A DNA stretch of 64,000 nt from Roseiarcus sp963721905 (GTDB lineage Bacteria; Pseudomonadota; Alphaproteobacteria; Rhizobiales; Beijerinckiaceae), in assembly GCA_963721905.1 (NCBI GenBank), contig CAVRMF010000015.1, positions 186,001 to 250,000 of the forward strand, given 5' to 3'. The position numbers and the translations under genes were made by a program. Positions 9,152-17,723 of the stretch are shown one piece after another. The stretch's first letter is position 1. Each line of letters starts with the position of its first letter. Under the pieces are notes generated by a model. That model was not told the DNA's origin. It ran no database searches and saw only the letters and a list, made by a program, of their open reading frames with translations.

Positions 9152-10228
9152 GTGTTCTATCGCGAAGCCGGTCAATACAAGACGACCTACGCGGCCGACA
9201 TGGCGATCTTTCCGATCCGCCAGGACCGCTATGGCCTCGCGCTGATCCTCCTCATCGCCTTCGTCGTGATCCCTCTGTTCGGCAATCAGTTCTTTCTCAA
9301 CACCATGATGATCCCGTTCCTGATCCTCTCGCTGGCGGCGATCGGGCTCAATCTGCTCACGGGATATACCGGGCTTCTCTCGCTCGGAACCGGCGCCTTC
9401 ATGGGCGTCGGCGCCTACTCTTGCTACAAGCTCGAGACGTTTTTCCCTCAGGTCAACATTCTCGTCTGGATCATCGCGAGCGGCTTCGTGTCTGCTCTCG
9501 TCGGCGTCGCTTTCGGCCTACCGAGCCTGCGCATCAAGGGCTTCTATCTGGCGGTGGCGACTCTGGCGGCGCAGTTCTTTCTCGAATGGTGCTTCGCCCG
9601 CGTGCCGTGGCTCGTAAATGACAACGATTCCGGAGCGATCGAAGTTCCGACCGAGACCCTGTTCGGCCTGCCGGTCACCGGCCCGACCGCAACGCCGGTC
9701 ACCCGCTATCTCGTCGTCTTGACGATCGTCGCCGCGATGGCCTGGATCGCCTCGAACATCGTCCACGGACGGATCGGGCGCATGTGGATGGCGGTCCGCG
9801 ACATGGACATCGCCGCGGAGTTGATTGGGATCCGCCTCCTGCGCGCCAAATTGCTCGCCTTCGCCGTCTCGTCGTTCTATGTCGGCGTCGCGGGCGCGCT
9901 GATGGTGTTCCTGTGGCTCGGCGCAGCGGAGGCCGAAGCCTTCAACATCGACCTCTCGTTCCAAATTCTGTTCATGATCATTATCGGGGGTCTTGGCTCG
10001 ATCGTCGGCGCCTTCTTCGGCGCCGCCATCATTCATCTCCTGCCGATCGCGCTCCGAGCCCTGCCCGGAATGGTCGGCCTCTCGATCGACGCGGCGAGAA
10101 TCGACCAGTTGACCTTCATGATCACCGGTATTCTGATTATCCTATTCCTGATCGCCGAGCCGCACGGCTTGGCGCGACTGTGGCAAACCGCGAAGCAGAA
10201 ACTGCGTGTCTGGCCGTTCCCATACTGA
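9152..10228 (+). CDS. Liv-type ABC transporter permease (LivM-like)
   Basis: 358 aa from a GTG at 9152 with GAGGAG just upstream (9138-9143). Family motifs are 'AIGLNLLTGYTGLLSLGTGA', 'LPSLRIKGFYLAVATLAAQF', 'GRMWMAVRDMDIAAELIGI' and 'IIIGGLGSIVGAFFGAA'. The start is 92 bases after the LivH-like stop; that gap holds no gene. It pairs with the LivH-like permease. Confidence 0.92.
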   Translation: MFYREAGQYKTTYAADMAIFPIRQDRYGLALILLIAFVVIPLFGNQFFLNTMMIPFLILSLAAIGLNLLTGYTGLLSLGTGAFMGVGAYSCYKLETFFPQVNILVWIIASGFVSALVGVAFGLPSLRIKGFYLAVATLAAQFFLEWCFARVPWLVNDNDSGAIEVPTETLFGLPVTGPTATPVTRYLVVLTIVAAMAWIASNIVHGRIGRMWMAVRDMDIAAELIGIRLLRAKLLAFAVSSFYVGVAGALMVFLWLGAAEAEAFNIDLSFQILFMIIIGGLGSIVGAFFGAAIIHLLPIALRALPGMVGLSIDAARIDQLTFMITGILIILFLIAEPHGLARLWQTAKQKLRVWPFPY

Positions 10229-10261
10229 GGGCGCGCGAGAAAACCTGAAGGAGGAGACGAA

Positions 10262-11581
10262 ATGAAAACGATGACCCTGTTCAAGAGCGCGGTCGGCGCA
10301 CTGGCGCTCAGCCTCGCGCTGCCGGTCACGGCCGCCGTCGCCGAAGACTCGATCTACGTGCCGCTCTTCACGTACCGCACCGGCCCGTTCGCGGGATCGG
10401 GCACGCCGATCGCCGACGGCATGCACGACTATCTGACCATGCTCAACGAGCGCGACGGCGGCATCGGCGGCGTCAAGCTCGTCGTCGACGAATGCGAGAC
10501 CAGCTACGACACCAAGAAGGGCCTCGAGTGCTACGATTCGGTCAAGCCGAAGAATCCGGTGATCGTCAATCCATGGTCGACCGGCATTACGCTGTCGCTG
10601 ATCCCGAAGGCCGCGGTCGACAAGATTCCGATCCTTTCGATGGCCTACGGCCTCTCGGCCTCCGCCAAAGGCGATATCTTTCCCTGGATCTTCAACCCGC
10701 CCGCCACCTATTGGGACGGCCTTTCCGAGATCCTCAAATATGCCGGCGGCGGCTCGATCGATTCGCTGAAGGGCAAGACGATCGGCTATCTCTACTTCGA
10801 CGCCGGCTACGGCCGCGAGCCGATCCCGATGTTCCAGGCGCTCGCCAAGGAGGTCGGCTTCGATCTCAAGCTCTATCCCGTGGCGCCGGCGAACATGCAG
10901 AACCAGTCGGCCCAATGGCTCGACATTCGCCGCGACAAACCCGACGTCCTTGTCCTCTACGGCTGGGGCGCAATGAACCCGACCGCGATCAAGGAAGCGG
11001 TCAAGGCGGAATTCCCGATGGACAAGCTCGTCTCCATCTGGTGGCCGAACGACGCAGACGCGGCCTCGGCCGGCGACGGCGCGAAGGGCTTCAAGATGCT
11101 CAACTGGCACGGCACAGGGACGAACTTCCCCGCCTTTATGGACATCCAGAAGAAGGTCATCGACGCGGGCAAGAGCCAGACCCCGAAGGACGAGTTCGGC
11201 CAGGTGCTCTACAATCGCGGCGTCTATAACTCGATGCTGATCGCCGAAGCCATCAGCGAGGCGCAGAAGATCACCGGCAAGAAGGTCGTGACCGGCGAGG
11301 ACGTGCGCCGCGGCCTCGAGAATCTCAATATCGACGCCGCGCGCATGAAGGCGATCGGCCTCGACGGCTTCGCGGTTTCGTTCAAGACGACCTGCGCCGA
11401 CCACAACAGCCATTCCGCAACCTTCGTGCAGCGGTGGGACGGCGCGAAATGGACGAAGGTCAGCGACCTCATCAGCCCCGACGCGGCGAAAGTGGAGCCG
11501 TTAATCGACGAGGCCGCCAAAGCCTACGCCGAAAAGAACGCCGGCTGGCCCGCGCGCAGCGAGCCTTGCGACAACAAGTGA
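10262..11581 (+). CDS. Liv-type periplasmic substrate-binding protein
   Basis: 439 aa with a Sec signal peptide (basic 'MKTMTLFK', hydrophobic core, predicted cut after 'AAVAE' near residue 29) and a good GGAGGAG site before the ATG. The mature part begins 'SIYVPLFTYRTGPFAGSGTP' and is a type I periplasmic-binding fold ('LNERDGGIGGVKLVVDECET'). It belongs to the variant family usually encoded beside acyl-CoA ligases rather than amino-acid genes. The ligand is inferred to be an organic or aromatic acid from the two ligases in the operon. Confidence 0.9.
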   Translation: MKTMTLFKSAVGALALSLALPVTAAVAEDSIYVPLFTYRTGPFAGSGTPIADGMHDYLTMLNERDGGIGGVKLVVDECETSYDTKKGLECYDSVKPKNPVIVNPWSTGITLSLIPKAAVDKIPILSMAYGLSASAKGDIFPWIFNPPATYWDGLSEILKYAGGGSIDSLKGKTIGYLYFDAGYGREPIPMFQALAKEVGFDLKLYPVAPANMQNQSAQWLDIRRDKPDVLVLYGWGAMNPTAIKEAVKAEFPMDKLVSIWWPNDADAASAGDGAKGFKMLNWHGTGTNFPAFMDIQKKVIDAGKSQTPKDEFGQVLYNRGVYNSMLIAEAISEAQKITGKKVVTGEDVRRGLENLNIDAARMKAIGLDGFAVSFKTTCADHNSHSATFVQRWDGAKWTKVSDLISPDAAKVEPLIDEAAKAYAEKNAGWPARSEPCDNK

Positions 11582-11591
11582 GGTGAGAAAT

Positions 11592-11750
11592 CTTCCTTCC
11601 CCCCTTGCGGGGGAAGGTGGACGCGCGCAGCGCGGCCGGATGAGGGGTCGCGCAGGAGTAGCCCGGATAGACACGCCGCGCCAGGCGGCGCTTTCGCGCC
11701 GGACCCCTCATCCGGCCCTTCGGGCCACCTTCTCCCGTAAGGGGAGAAGG
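11592..11750. repeat. Composite palindromic repeat between binding-protein and ATPase genes
   Basis: A hairpin of 'ccttccccc' and 'gggggaagg' comes 10 bases after the binding-protein stop. It is followed by arms 'ggccggatgagggg' (from about 11631) and their complement 'cccctcatccggcc' (about 11703), then a third small hairpin with 'ttctccc'/'ggggagaa'. It belongs to the same dispersed family as 2806-2850. Inside the operon it may attenuate or stabilise the upstream mRNA, giving more binding protein than ATPase. Confidence 0.7.
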
Positions 11751-11757
11751 GGCGCCC

Positions 11758-12606
11758 ATGCTTGGAAGCGTAGTACGCGTGACCGAAACAGCTCCCCCCT
11801 CCCCCGTCCCGATCCTCGATGTGGTCAACATCGAAGTCGTCTACAACGCCGTTGCGCTCGTCCTGAAGGGCGTGTCGCTGAATGTGCCGAAGGGCGGGGT
11901 CGTCGCCCTCCTCGGCGCCAACGGCGCCGGCAAAACCACGACGTTGAAGGCGATCTCGAACCTTCTGCACGCCGAGCGCGGCGAGGTCACCAAGGGCGCG
12001 ATCGTGTTCGACGGCGAGCGGGTCGACCGGCTCTCGCCGAACGACCTCGTGCGGCGCGGCGCGATCCAGGTCATGGAAGGCCGGCATTGCTTCGGCCATC
12101 TCACCATCGAGGAGAACCTTCTGACCGGCGCCTTCACCCGTCGCGACGGACGCGCCGCGGTAATGCGCGACCTTGAAGCGGTCTACGCCACTTTTCCCCG
12201 CCTCAAAGAGCGGCGGACTTCACAAGCCGGCTACGCGTCCGGCGGCGAACAGCAGATGTGCGCGATCGGCCGCGCCATGATGTCGCGCCCGAAGCTCATC
12301 CTGCTCGACGAGCCGTCGATGGGGCTCGCGCCACAAGTGGTGGAGGAGATTTTCGAGATCGTGCGCGACCTCAACGCGCGGGAGGGCGTGTCCTTCCTGC
12401 TCGCCGAGCAGAACACCAATATGGCTCTGCGCTACGCGAGCTTCGGCTACATTCTGGAGACGGGGCGGGTCGTGCTCGACGGCGCGGCGGAGGCGCTGAG
12501 ATCCAACGAAGACGTGCGCGAATTCTATCTCGGCGTCGCCCACGGCGAGCGGCGCTCTTTCAAGCACGTCAAGACCTACAAGCGCCGCAAGCGCTGGCTG
12601 GCGTGA
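11758..12606 (+). CDS. Liv-type ABC transporter ATPase (LivF-like)
   Basis: 282 aa with Walker A 'GANGAGKTTTLKAISN', signature 'ASGGEQQMCAIGRAMM', Walker B 'LILLDEPSMGLAP' and switch region 'LLAEQNTNMALRYA'. It has a basic C-terminal tail ('KHVKTYKRRKRWLA') longer than canonical LivF. The ATG at 11758 follows directly on the palindromic repeat; the conserved fold begins near residue 19, so a slightly later start is possible. It is the second ATPase of the first Liv system. Confidence 0.92.
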   Translation: MLGSVVRVTETAPPSPVPILDVVNIEVVYNAVALVLKGVSLNVPKGGVVALLGANGAGKTTTLKAISNLLHAERGEVTKGAIVFDGERVDRLSPNDLVRRGAIQVMEGRHCFGHLTIEENLLTGAFTRRDGRAAVMRDLEAVYATFPRLKERRTSQAGYASGGEQQMCAIGRAMMSRPKLILLDEPSMGLAPQVVEEIFEIVRDLNAREGVSFLLAEQNTNMALRYASFGYILETGRVVLDGAAEALRSNEDVREFYLGVAHGERRSFKHVKTYKRRKRWLA

Positions 12607-12619
12607 GAGGGTTGAGACG

Positions 12620-13804
12620 ATGATCGACGACGCTCGGTTCGAGGCCCTGCGCAACCGGCTCGGCGAGCTGCACGGGCGAAGCCATGCCCTCGCCCGCCAG
12701 CTTGGCGACGTCGATCTGAGCGATCTTCGCCGCCCGGCCGACCTGGCGCTCATTCCGGTCTTGCGAAAGTCGGACGTCGCCGCCCTGCAGGGCGCCGAGC
12801 CGCCATTCGGCGGCCTCGCCGCGACGCCAGCGAGCGCCTTCGTGCGGCTGTTCGCCTCTCCCGGCGCGATTTACGAACCGGAATCCGCCGGCCGCGATCC
12901 CTGGGGCGCGGCAAAGGCGTTCGCCGCAGCGGGCGTCGCCGCGGGCGAGATCGTCGTCAACTGCTTCTCGTACCATCTGACGCCCGGCGGGCGAATTCTG
13001 GAAAGCGGCGCGCTCGCGCTCGGTTGCCCCGTCATTCCCGCCGGTCCGGGCAATACCGAGCAGCTTATCGCGGCGATCGCGCATCTGAAGCCCAGCGTCT
13101 ATTGCGGACCGCCCGATTTCCTGAAGATCGTGCTCGACAGGGCGCGCGCTGGCGGCGCGGACGTGTCGTCGATCCGGAAGGCGCTGGTCTCCGCCGCAGC
13201 GCTGCCGCCGTCCCTGCGCGCCGAGCTCGAAGGCGCCGGCATCAGGACGCGCCAAGCCTACGCCACGGCCGACCTCGGCGTCATCGCCTATGAGACCGAC
13301 GGGCCCGACGGCGCGCTCCTGCCGGGCATGCTGGTCAACGACGACTGTCTGGCCGAGCTCGTGACGCCGGGGTCCAACGATCCCGCGCCTGCGGGCAAGG
13401 TCGGCGAGGTCGTCGTGACCCGGCTCGTCGGAGATTACCCGCTCTTGCGCTTCGCCACCGGCGACCTTTCCGCCTGGGCGGCGCCGGGGCGCCTCAAGGG
13501 CTGGATGGGCCGCGCCGACCAGTCGGCCAAAGTGAAGGGCCTCTTCGTCCATCCGGGCCAGATCGTCGAGATCGGCAAACGCCACCGCGAGCTTGGGAGC
13601 CTGAGGCTCGCGGTGCGGCGCGAGGGCGAGCAGGACGCGGTGACGCTCTTCGCCGAGACCGCAGGCCCGAGCGACGCGCTCTCGAGCGCGGTCGCAGCGA
13701 CGTTGCAGGCGCTGACCAAGCTCCGCGGCGAGGTCGCGCTCGTCGCGCCCGGCTCGCTGCCGAATGATGGCAAGATCATCGCCGACGAGCGGCCGGCGCC
13801 GTGA
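12620..13804 (+). CDS. PaaK-like (phenylacetate-CoA ligase family) protein
   Basis: 394 aa, 13 bases after the ATPase gene. The layout follows PaaK: N-terminal helical region with 'LALIPVLRKSDVAALQ', a central domain ('LTPGGRILESGALALGCPVI', 'IAHLKPSVYCGPPDFLKIVL') and a C-terminal 'FATGDLSAWA' / 'GRADQSAKVKGLFVHPGQI'. The usual Ser/Thr/Gly-rich P-loop is degenerate here ('FASPGAIYEP'), so activity should not be assumed. With the acyl-CoA synthetase at the other end of the operon it suggests CoA activation of an imported acid. Confidence 0.82.
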   Translation: MIDDARFEALRNRLGELHGRSHALARQLGDVDLSDLRRPADLALIPVLRKSDVAALQGAEPPFGGLAATPASAFVRLFASPGAIYEPESAGRDPWGAAKAFAAAGVAAGEIVVNCFSYHLTPGGRILESGALALGCPVIPAGPGNTEQLIAAIAHLKPSVYCGPPDFLKIVLDRARAGGADVSSIRKALVSAAALPPSLRAELEGAGIRTRQAYATADLGVIAYETDGPDGALLPGMLVNDDCLAELVTPGSNDPAPAGKVGEVVVTRLVGDYPLLRFATGDLSAWAAPGRLKGWMGRADQSAKVKGLFVHPGQIVEIGKRHRELGSLRLAVRREGEQDAVTLFAETAGPSDALSSAVAATLQALTKLRGEVALVAPGSLPNDGKIIADERPAP

Positions 13805-14198
13805 GCGTCGGCGACGCCGTCTCGCTCGTTCCGTTCGATCGAAGCCGGGCGCCGTTGTTCGACCAGCAACTCGCGGGGCCGCATACCACGCCGTTGCCCA
13901 ATCGCCGTGGGCGCGCAAAGGACTCGTCGCCCCAAAGCAGATCGCCCGGCTTCGTGGCCGAGATTGCGCGGAGAAGAGGTCGCAATCAGGGTTCAAGCAG
14001 AAAGGGTCCAATCTGGATACAGGAAGATCTGGGGTGAACTGGATATTGCAAATCGAAAAGCTTTTGTGCAGCGTCGGCACTTGTGTAAGAAAAGGTTGCG
14101 CCGTTAATTCAGACCGCGTACTTTTCTGCACGTTTAGGATCAGAAAACATTCGATTTGGGCCATACTTAGGCTATGACTGCCGGCAAGGACACGTGTT
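13805..14198. other. Gene-free stretch before a low-GC hypothetical gene
   Basis: No frame here has convincing coding character. GC content falls from about 13990 onward, toward the hypothetical gene at 14199, marking the edge of a segment with foreign composition. No tRNA, attachment site or clear terminator was recognised. Confidence 0.5.
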
Positions 14199-14756
14199 AT
14201 GTTTGAAAACACTCGCGATCGGATCTTAGCCTATGCGTTTAGTGTAATGATTGCCGTGTGTATTTCAAGCATGGGTGTCGCAGTTATAGTATTTCTAAAG
14301 TACAATTGGCAAATGAATTTGAGCACGATCCTGTTTTTCACGCTCGGTGCCTTTTTTATTGTCGGTGGGATAGCTTTGCCAGCGTCCTTGGCTTGGCTGG
14401 ACTTCAGTGAGTGGTGGCAGCGGAGGCCACTCGTTCGCAATGTACGTACTGGAGGCGTACCGAAGGAACTGAAGGAGTGGCGGCTGCTGTTCCCGGGCTG
14501 CTGTCCCAATTGCGGGTCACGCACTGTGGTCTGCACACAATGGTACGACGTGGATTACTACGACGGTAGCGACGGCATACTCTTTAAATCATCAGGGTTC
14601 TCTTGGGAGGAAATAGCCTGTTCGCAATGTAATGCGACGATTAGCGATTATGCCGGTTCTCGACCCGGAACAGAAAAGGGGCAAAGTAAAATAATTACAA
14701 TTAATTCGCCGTTTCTAACAGCAGCAGAGAACCTCATGAATCCCCTCATTTCGTGA
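14199..14756 (+). CDS. Hypothetical two-TM protein with zinc-ribbon-like cysteines; C-terminus altered by IS insertion
   Basis: 185 aa. Two N-terminal membrane segments (about residues 12-34 and 41-64) are followed by a soluble part with 'CCPNCGSRTVVC' and later 'CSQCNA', consistent with a metal ribbon. GC content and codon use are clearly lower than in neighbours, suggesting transfer. The IS copy A begins at 14733 inside the last codons: the present end reads 'ENLMNPLIS'. Joining the two sides of the IS through the 9-bp target duplication gives 'ENERLPNKI' and a TAA at 16030-16032. So the insertion replaced only the last seven residues and the protein may still work. Function unknown. Confidence 0.7.
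   Translation: MFENTRDRILAYAFSVMIAVCISSMGVAVIVFLKYNWQMNLSTILFFTLGAFFIVGGIALPASLAWLDFSEWWQRRPLVRNVRTGGVPKELKEWRLLFPGCCPNCGSRTVVCTQWYDVDYYDGSDGILFKSSGFSWEEIACSQCNATISDYAGSRPGTEKGQSKIITINSPFLTAAENLMNPLIS
14724..14732. repeat. Target-site duplication of IS copy A (left)
   Basis: The 9-bp sequence gcagagaac occurs at 14724-14732 and again at 16000-16008, directly bordering both ends of the IS. Nine bp fits IS4-family elements such as IS10 and IS50. Confidence 0.9.
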
Positions 14757-15999
14757 AGGACTCATGTTGGCCCTATTTTGCAGCGAATTCATGAGGATAT
14801 CGAATCACCTCATGATGAGCCTGCGCCATGAACCGTGTGACCAAGCGCGTTGATTTCATTCAAAATTATCTCGACGGCATATTCGCCGAAGACCTCCATG
14901 CGAAGCGTTTGAAGTCGCTGGCCAATGGCACGCTCGGCGTGATGACGAGCGCATCGCTGGCGGTGTCGATCATCGGCCAGTCCTTGGCTCAGGCGCGCGG
15001 CCTGCTCAGCAAGCACGCCGTCAAGCAGGTCGATCGGCTGTTGAGCAATCAGGGCATTGTCGTGTGGGACATGTTCGCCCCGTGGGTGGCGGAAGTCGTT
15101 GGCCAGCGCAAGACGATCGTCGTCGCCATGGACTGGACCGACTTCGACGCCGACGATCAAACGACGCTGGCCTTGAACCTGATTACCAACCACGGCCGGG
15201 CGACGCCTTTGCTGTGGCTGACCGTCTTGAAGGACGAACTGAAAGACAAGCGCAACGACTATGAGGACCTCTGCCTGGCTCGCTTGGCCGAGGTTCTGCC
15301 CGAGGGCGTCGCGGTGACGATCCTGGCCGATCGCGGCTTCGGCGACACTAAGCTGTTCGCCTATCTCGAGACGTTGGGCTTCGCCTACGTCATCCGGTTT
15401 CGCGGCAACATCCATGTCAGCGCGGCCGATGGCGAAACGCGCGCCGCCGCCGCATGGACCGGGACGGGCGGACGAGCGCGCAAGCTGCGCGACGCCGAGG
15501 TCACGGCGGGCCGCCACAAGGTCGGGGCGGTCGTCTGCGTCAAGGCCAAAGACATGAAGGAGGCCTGGTGTCTGGCCGCCAGCAACGCCGAGGCGAGCGC
15601 ACGCGAGATCATGAACTCTTACGCCAAGCGCTGGACGATCGAGCCGGGCTTTCGCGACACCAAGGACCTTCGTTTCGGCATGGGCCTAAGCGTTCTTCGC
15701 ATCGCCGATCCGCAACGGCGCGACCGGCTTCTTCTCTTGAACGCCTTCGCCATCGTTCTCCTGACGCTGCTCGGCGCCGCCGGCGAAAGCCTCGGCATGG
15801 ACCGCCACCTCAAGGTCAACACCGCCAAACATCGGACCCATTCGCTGTTCCGGCAGGGCTGTATGCTCTACGAGTTGATCCCGAACATGCCGGAGGTCCG
15901 CCTGCGGCCGCTCGTCGAGCGGTTCAGCGAATACATCACCCAAAACAGAGCCTTGGCTCAGACTTTCTCGCGCGTATGAAAAATGAGGGGATGGCTGAG
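14733..15999 (+). mobile_element. IS4-family insertion sequence, copy A (1,267 bp)
   Basis: Ends are imperfect inverted repeats: left 'ctcatgaatcccctcattt' and right (complemented) 'ctcagccatcccctcattt'. One transposase gene fills the element. It is bordered by a 9-bp target duplication, so it is a simple, complete insertion. It is the same length as the inverted copy B at 16409-17675 and encodes the same transposase. Confidence 0.95.
14828..15979 (+). CDS. IS4-family transposase, copy A
   Basis: 383 aa DDE transposase. The catalytic aspartates are likely in 'AMDWTDFD' (about residue 105) and 'ILADRGFGD' (about 165). The glutamate lies in a perfect IS4 YREK signature, Y-x2-R-x3-E-x6-K in 'YAKRWTIEPGFRDTK' (about residues 265-279). 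The reading frame is intact, so the element is potentially active. Confidence 0.95.
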   Translation: MNRVTKRVDFIQNYLDGIFAEDLHAKRLKSLANGTLGVMTSASLAVSIIGQSLAQARGLLSKHAVKQVDRLLSNQGIVVWDMFAPWVAEVVGQRKTIVVAMDWTDFDADDQTTLALNLITNHGRATPLLWLTVLKDELKDKRNDYEDLCLARLAEVLPEGVAVTILADRGFGDTKLFAYLETLGFAYVIRFRGNIHVSAADGETRAAAAWTGTGGRARKLRDAEVTAGRHKVGAVVCVKAKDMKEAWCLAASNAEASAREIMNSYAKRWTIEPGFRDTKDLRFGMGLSVLRIADPQRRDRLLLLNAFAIVLLTLLGAAGESLGMDRHLKVNTAKHRTHSLFRQGCMLYELIPNMPEVRLRPLVERFSEYITQNRALAQTFSRV

Positions 16000-16054
16000 G
16001 CAGAGAACGAGAGATTGCCTAATAAAATATAATATAATCAAATCGACGTGACAA

Positions 16055-16177
16055 TTAACTACGATAACGGCCACAATTTAAGCGCTCTATTTCGACGTCT
16101 TGGCCGTTCTTAAGAGCGGAGGCACGGAGCGCCGCCTGATCGCCACAGGCCCCGCAAGCGTACGGTGTCGTACCCAT
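16055..16177 (-). CDS. Possible 40-aa cysteine-rich small protein
   Basis: The product starts 'MGTTPYACGACGDQAALRAS' and ends 'EIERLNCGRYRS', with a CxxC pair and a 'CGRYR' ending that recall small zinc-ribbon proteins. A second CxxC is not complete. It lies between the two IS copies, in DNA captured between insertions. Coding status is uncertain because of its length. Confidence 0.3.
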   Translation of the reverse strand: MGTTPYACGACGDQAALRASALKNGQDVEIERLNCGRYRS

Positions 16178-16182
16178 GATTG

Positions 16183-16277
16183 TCACCCGAACGCCCCCAC
16201 ATGCTCCTCCCGCAGCTCGCGTTTGAGAATCTTGCCGCTCGGGTTCTTCGGCAGCGCCTCGGCGAAGACGAGGTGGA
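16183..16277 (-). pseudogene. Detached C-terminal tail of the acyl-CoA ligase
   Basis: On the minus strand this reads 'HLVFAEALPKNPSGKILKRE' and 'LREEHVGAFG' then TGA. This is the standard C-terminal end of AMP-forming acyl-CoA ligases, with the catalytic lysine of 'PKNPSGK'. It is the missing end of the ligase at 17724-19187, separated by the inverted-repeat element and IS copy B. Confidence 0.88.
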
Positions 16278-16399
16278 TTCCGGCGCGAAGTGCAACCCCG
16301 TCGACAGCATTGGTTCCTCAACGAAAAGTCGGGTTTCCCATTCCGAACGCCGGCCTTCTGCTCGGTTTCCAGGGGACAAAGACGGCTCGGCGAGAAGGA

Positions 16400-16408
16400 A
16401 TATCGAGC
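16400..16408. repeat. Target-site duplication of IS copy B (left)
   Basis: The 9-bp sequence atatcgagc is present at 16400-16408 and at 17676-17684, directly bordering copy B. It differs from the duplication around copy A, so the two copies inserted independently. Confidence 0.9.
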
Positions 16409-17675
16409 CTCAGCCATCCCCTCATTTTTCATACGCGCGAGAAAGTCTGAGCCAAGGCTCTGTTTTGGGTGATGTATTCGCTGAACCGCTCGACGAGCGG
16501 CCGCAGGCGGACCTCCGGCATGTTCGGGATCAACTCGTAGAGCATACAGCCCTGCCGGAACAGCGAATGGGTCCGATGTTTGGCGGTGTTGACCTTGAGG
16601 TGGCGGTCCATGCCGAGGCTTTCGCCGGCGGCGCCGAGCAGCGTCAGGAGAACGATGGCGAAGGCGTTCAAGAGAAGAAGCCGGTCGCGCCGTTGCGGAT
16701 CGGCGATGCGAAGAACGCTTAGGCCCATGCCGAAACGAAGGTCCTTGGTGTCGCGAAAGCCCGGCTCGATCGTCCAGCGCTTGGCGTAAGAGTTCATGAT
16801 CTCGCGTGCGCTCGCCTCGGCGTTGCTGGCGGCCAGACACCAGGCCTCCTTCATGTCTTTGGCCTTGACGCAGACGACCGCCCCGACCTTGTGGCGGCCC
16901 GCCGTGACCTCGGCGTCGCGCAGCTTGCGCGCTCGTCCGCCCGTCCCGGTCCATGCGGCGGCGGCGCGCGTTTCGCCATCGGCCGCGCTGACATGGATGT
17001 TGCCGCGAAACCGGATGACGTAGGCGAAGCCCAACGTCTCGAGATAGGCGAACAGCTTAGTGTCGCCGAAGCCGCGATCGGCCAGGATCGTCACCGCGAC
17101 GCCCTCGGGCAGAACCTCGGCCAAGCGAGCCAGGCAGAGGTCCTCATAGTCGTTGCGCTTGTCTTTCAGTTCGTCCTTCAAGACGGTCAGCCACAGCAAA
17201 GGCGTCGCCCGGCCGTGGTTGGTAATCAGGTTCAAGGCCAGCGTCGTTTGATCGTCGGCGTCGAAGTCGGTCCAGTCCATGGCGACGACGATCGTCTTGC
17301 GCTGGCCAACGACTTCCGCCACCCACGGGGCGAACATGTCCCACACGACAATGCCCTGATTGCTCAACAGCCGATCGACCTGCTTGACGGCGTGCTTGCT
17401 GAGCAGGCCGCGCGCCTGAGCCAAGGACTGGCCGATGATCGACACCGCCAGCGATGCGCTCGTCATCACGCCGAGCGTGCCATTGGCCAGCGACTTCAAA
17501 CGCTTCGCATGGAGGTCTTCGGCGAATATGCCGTCGAGATAATTTTGAATGAAATCAACGCGCTTGGTCACACGGTTCATGGCGCAGGCTCATCATGAGG
17601 TGATTCGATATCCTCATGAATTCGCTGCAAAATAGGGCCAACATGAGTCCTTCACGAAATGAGGGGATTCATGAG
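16409..17675 (-). mobile_element. IS4-family insertion sequence, copy B (1,267 bp, inverted)
   Basis: Same length, same end sequences and same transposase as copy A, in the opposite orientation. The gap between the copies is only 409 bp. It has its own 9-bp target duplication and sits inside the MITE-like element. The pair could act as a composite transposon or invert the segment between them. Confidence 0.95.
16429..17580 (-). CDS. IS4-family transposase, copy B
   Basis: 383 aa; I see no difference from the copy A transposase, including 'AMDWTDFD', 'ILADRGFGD' and the YREK signature. The sequence identity implies very recent transposition or gene conversion. Confidence 0.95.
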   Translation of the reverse strand: MNRVTKRVDFIQNYLDGIFAEDLHAKRLKSLANGTLGVMTSASLAVSIIGQSLAQARGLLSKHAVKQVDRLLSNQGIVVWDMFAPWVAEVVGQRKTIVVAMDWTDFDADDQTTLALNLITNHGRATPLLWLTVLKDELKDKRNDYEDLCLARLAEVLPEGVAVTILADRGFGDTKLFAYLETLGFAYVIRFRGNIHVSAADGETRAAAAWTGTGGRARKLRDAEVTAGRHKVGAVVCVKAKDMKEAWCLAASNAEASAREIMNSYAKRWTIEPGFRDTKDLRFGMGLSVLRIADPQRRDRLLLLNAFAIVLLTLLGAAGESLGMDRHLKVNTAKHRTHSLFRQGCMLYELIPNMPEVRLRPLVERFSEYITQNRALAQTFSRV

Positions 17676-17723
17676 ATATCGAGCCCCTTCAGTGACGCCG
17701 GGGGTTGCACTTCGCCCCAGAAC

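Larger units (their letters stand above)
16278..17722. mobile_element. Small terminal-inverted-repeat (MITE-like) element, interrupted by IS copy B
   Basis: The 22-bp ends 16278-16299 and 17701-17722 are inverted repeats with two mismatches, sharing 'gcgaagtgcaacccc' exactly. Removing IS copy B and one target duplication leaves an element of about 170 bp without a gene. It splits an acyl-CoA ligase reading frame ('FKAPKRVA' on one side, 'HLVFAEALPKNPSGK' on the other). Size and ends suggest a non-autonomous element mobilised by another IS. I could not find a clear target duplication. Confidence 0.7.

Noticed and set aside
16009..16399. Passenger genes of a composite transposon between the two IS copies
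   Set aside because: The segment holds only a doubtful 40-aa ORF and the cut tail of a ligase, and each IS has its own target duplication.
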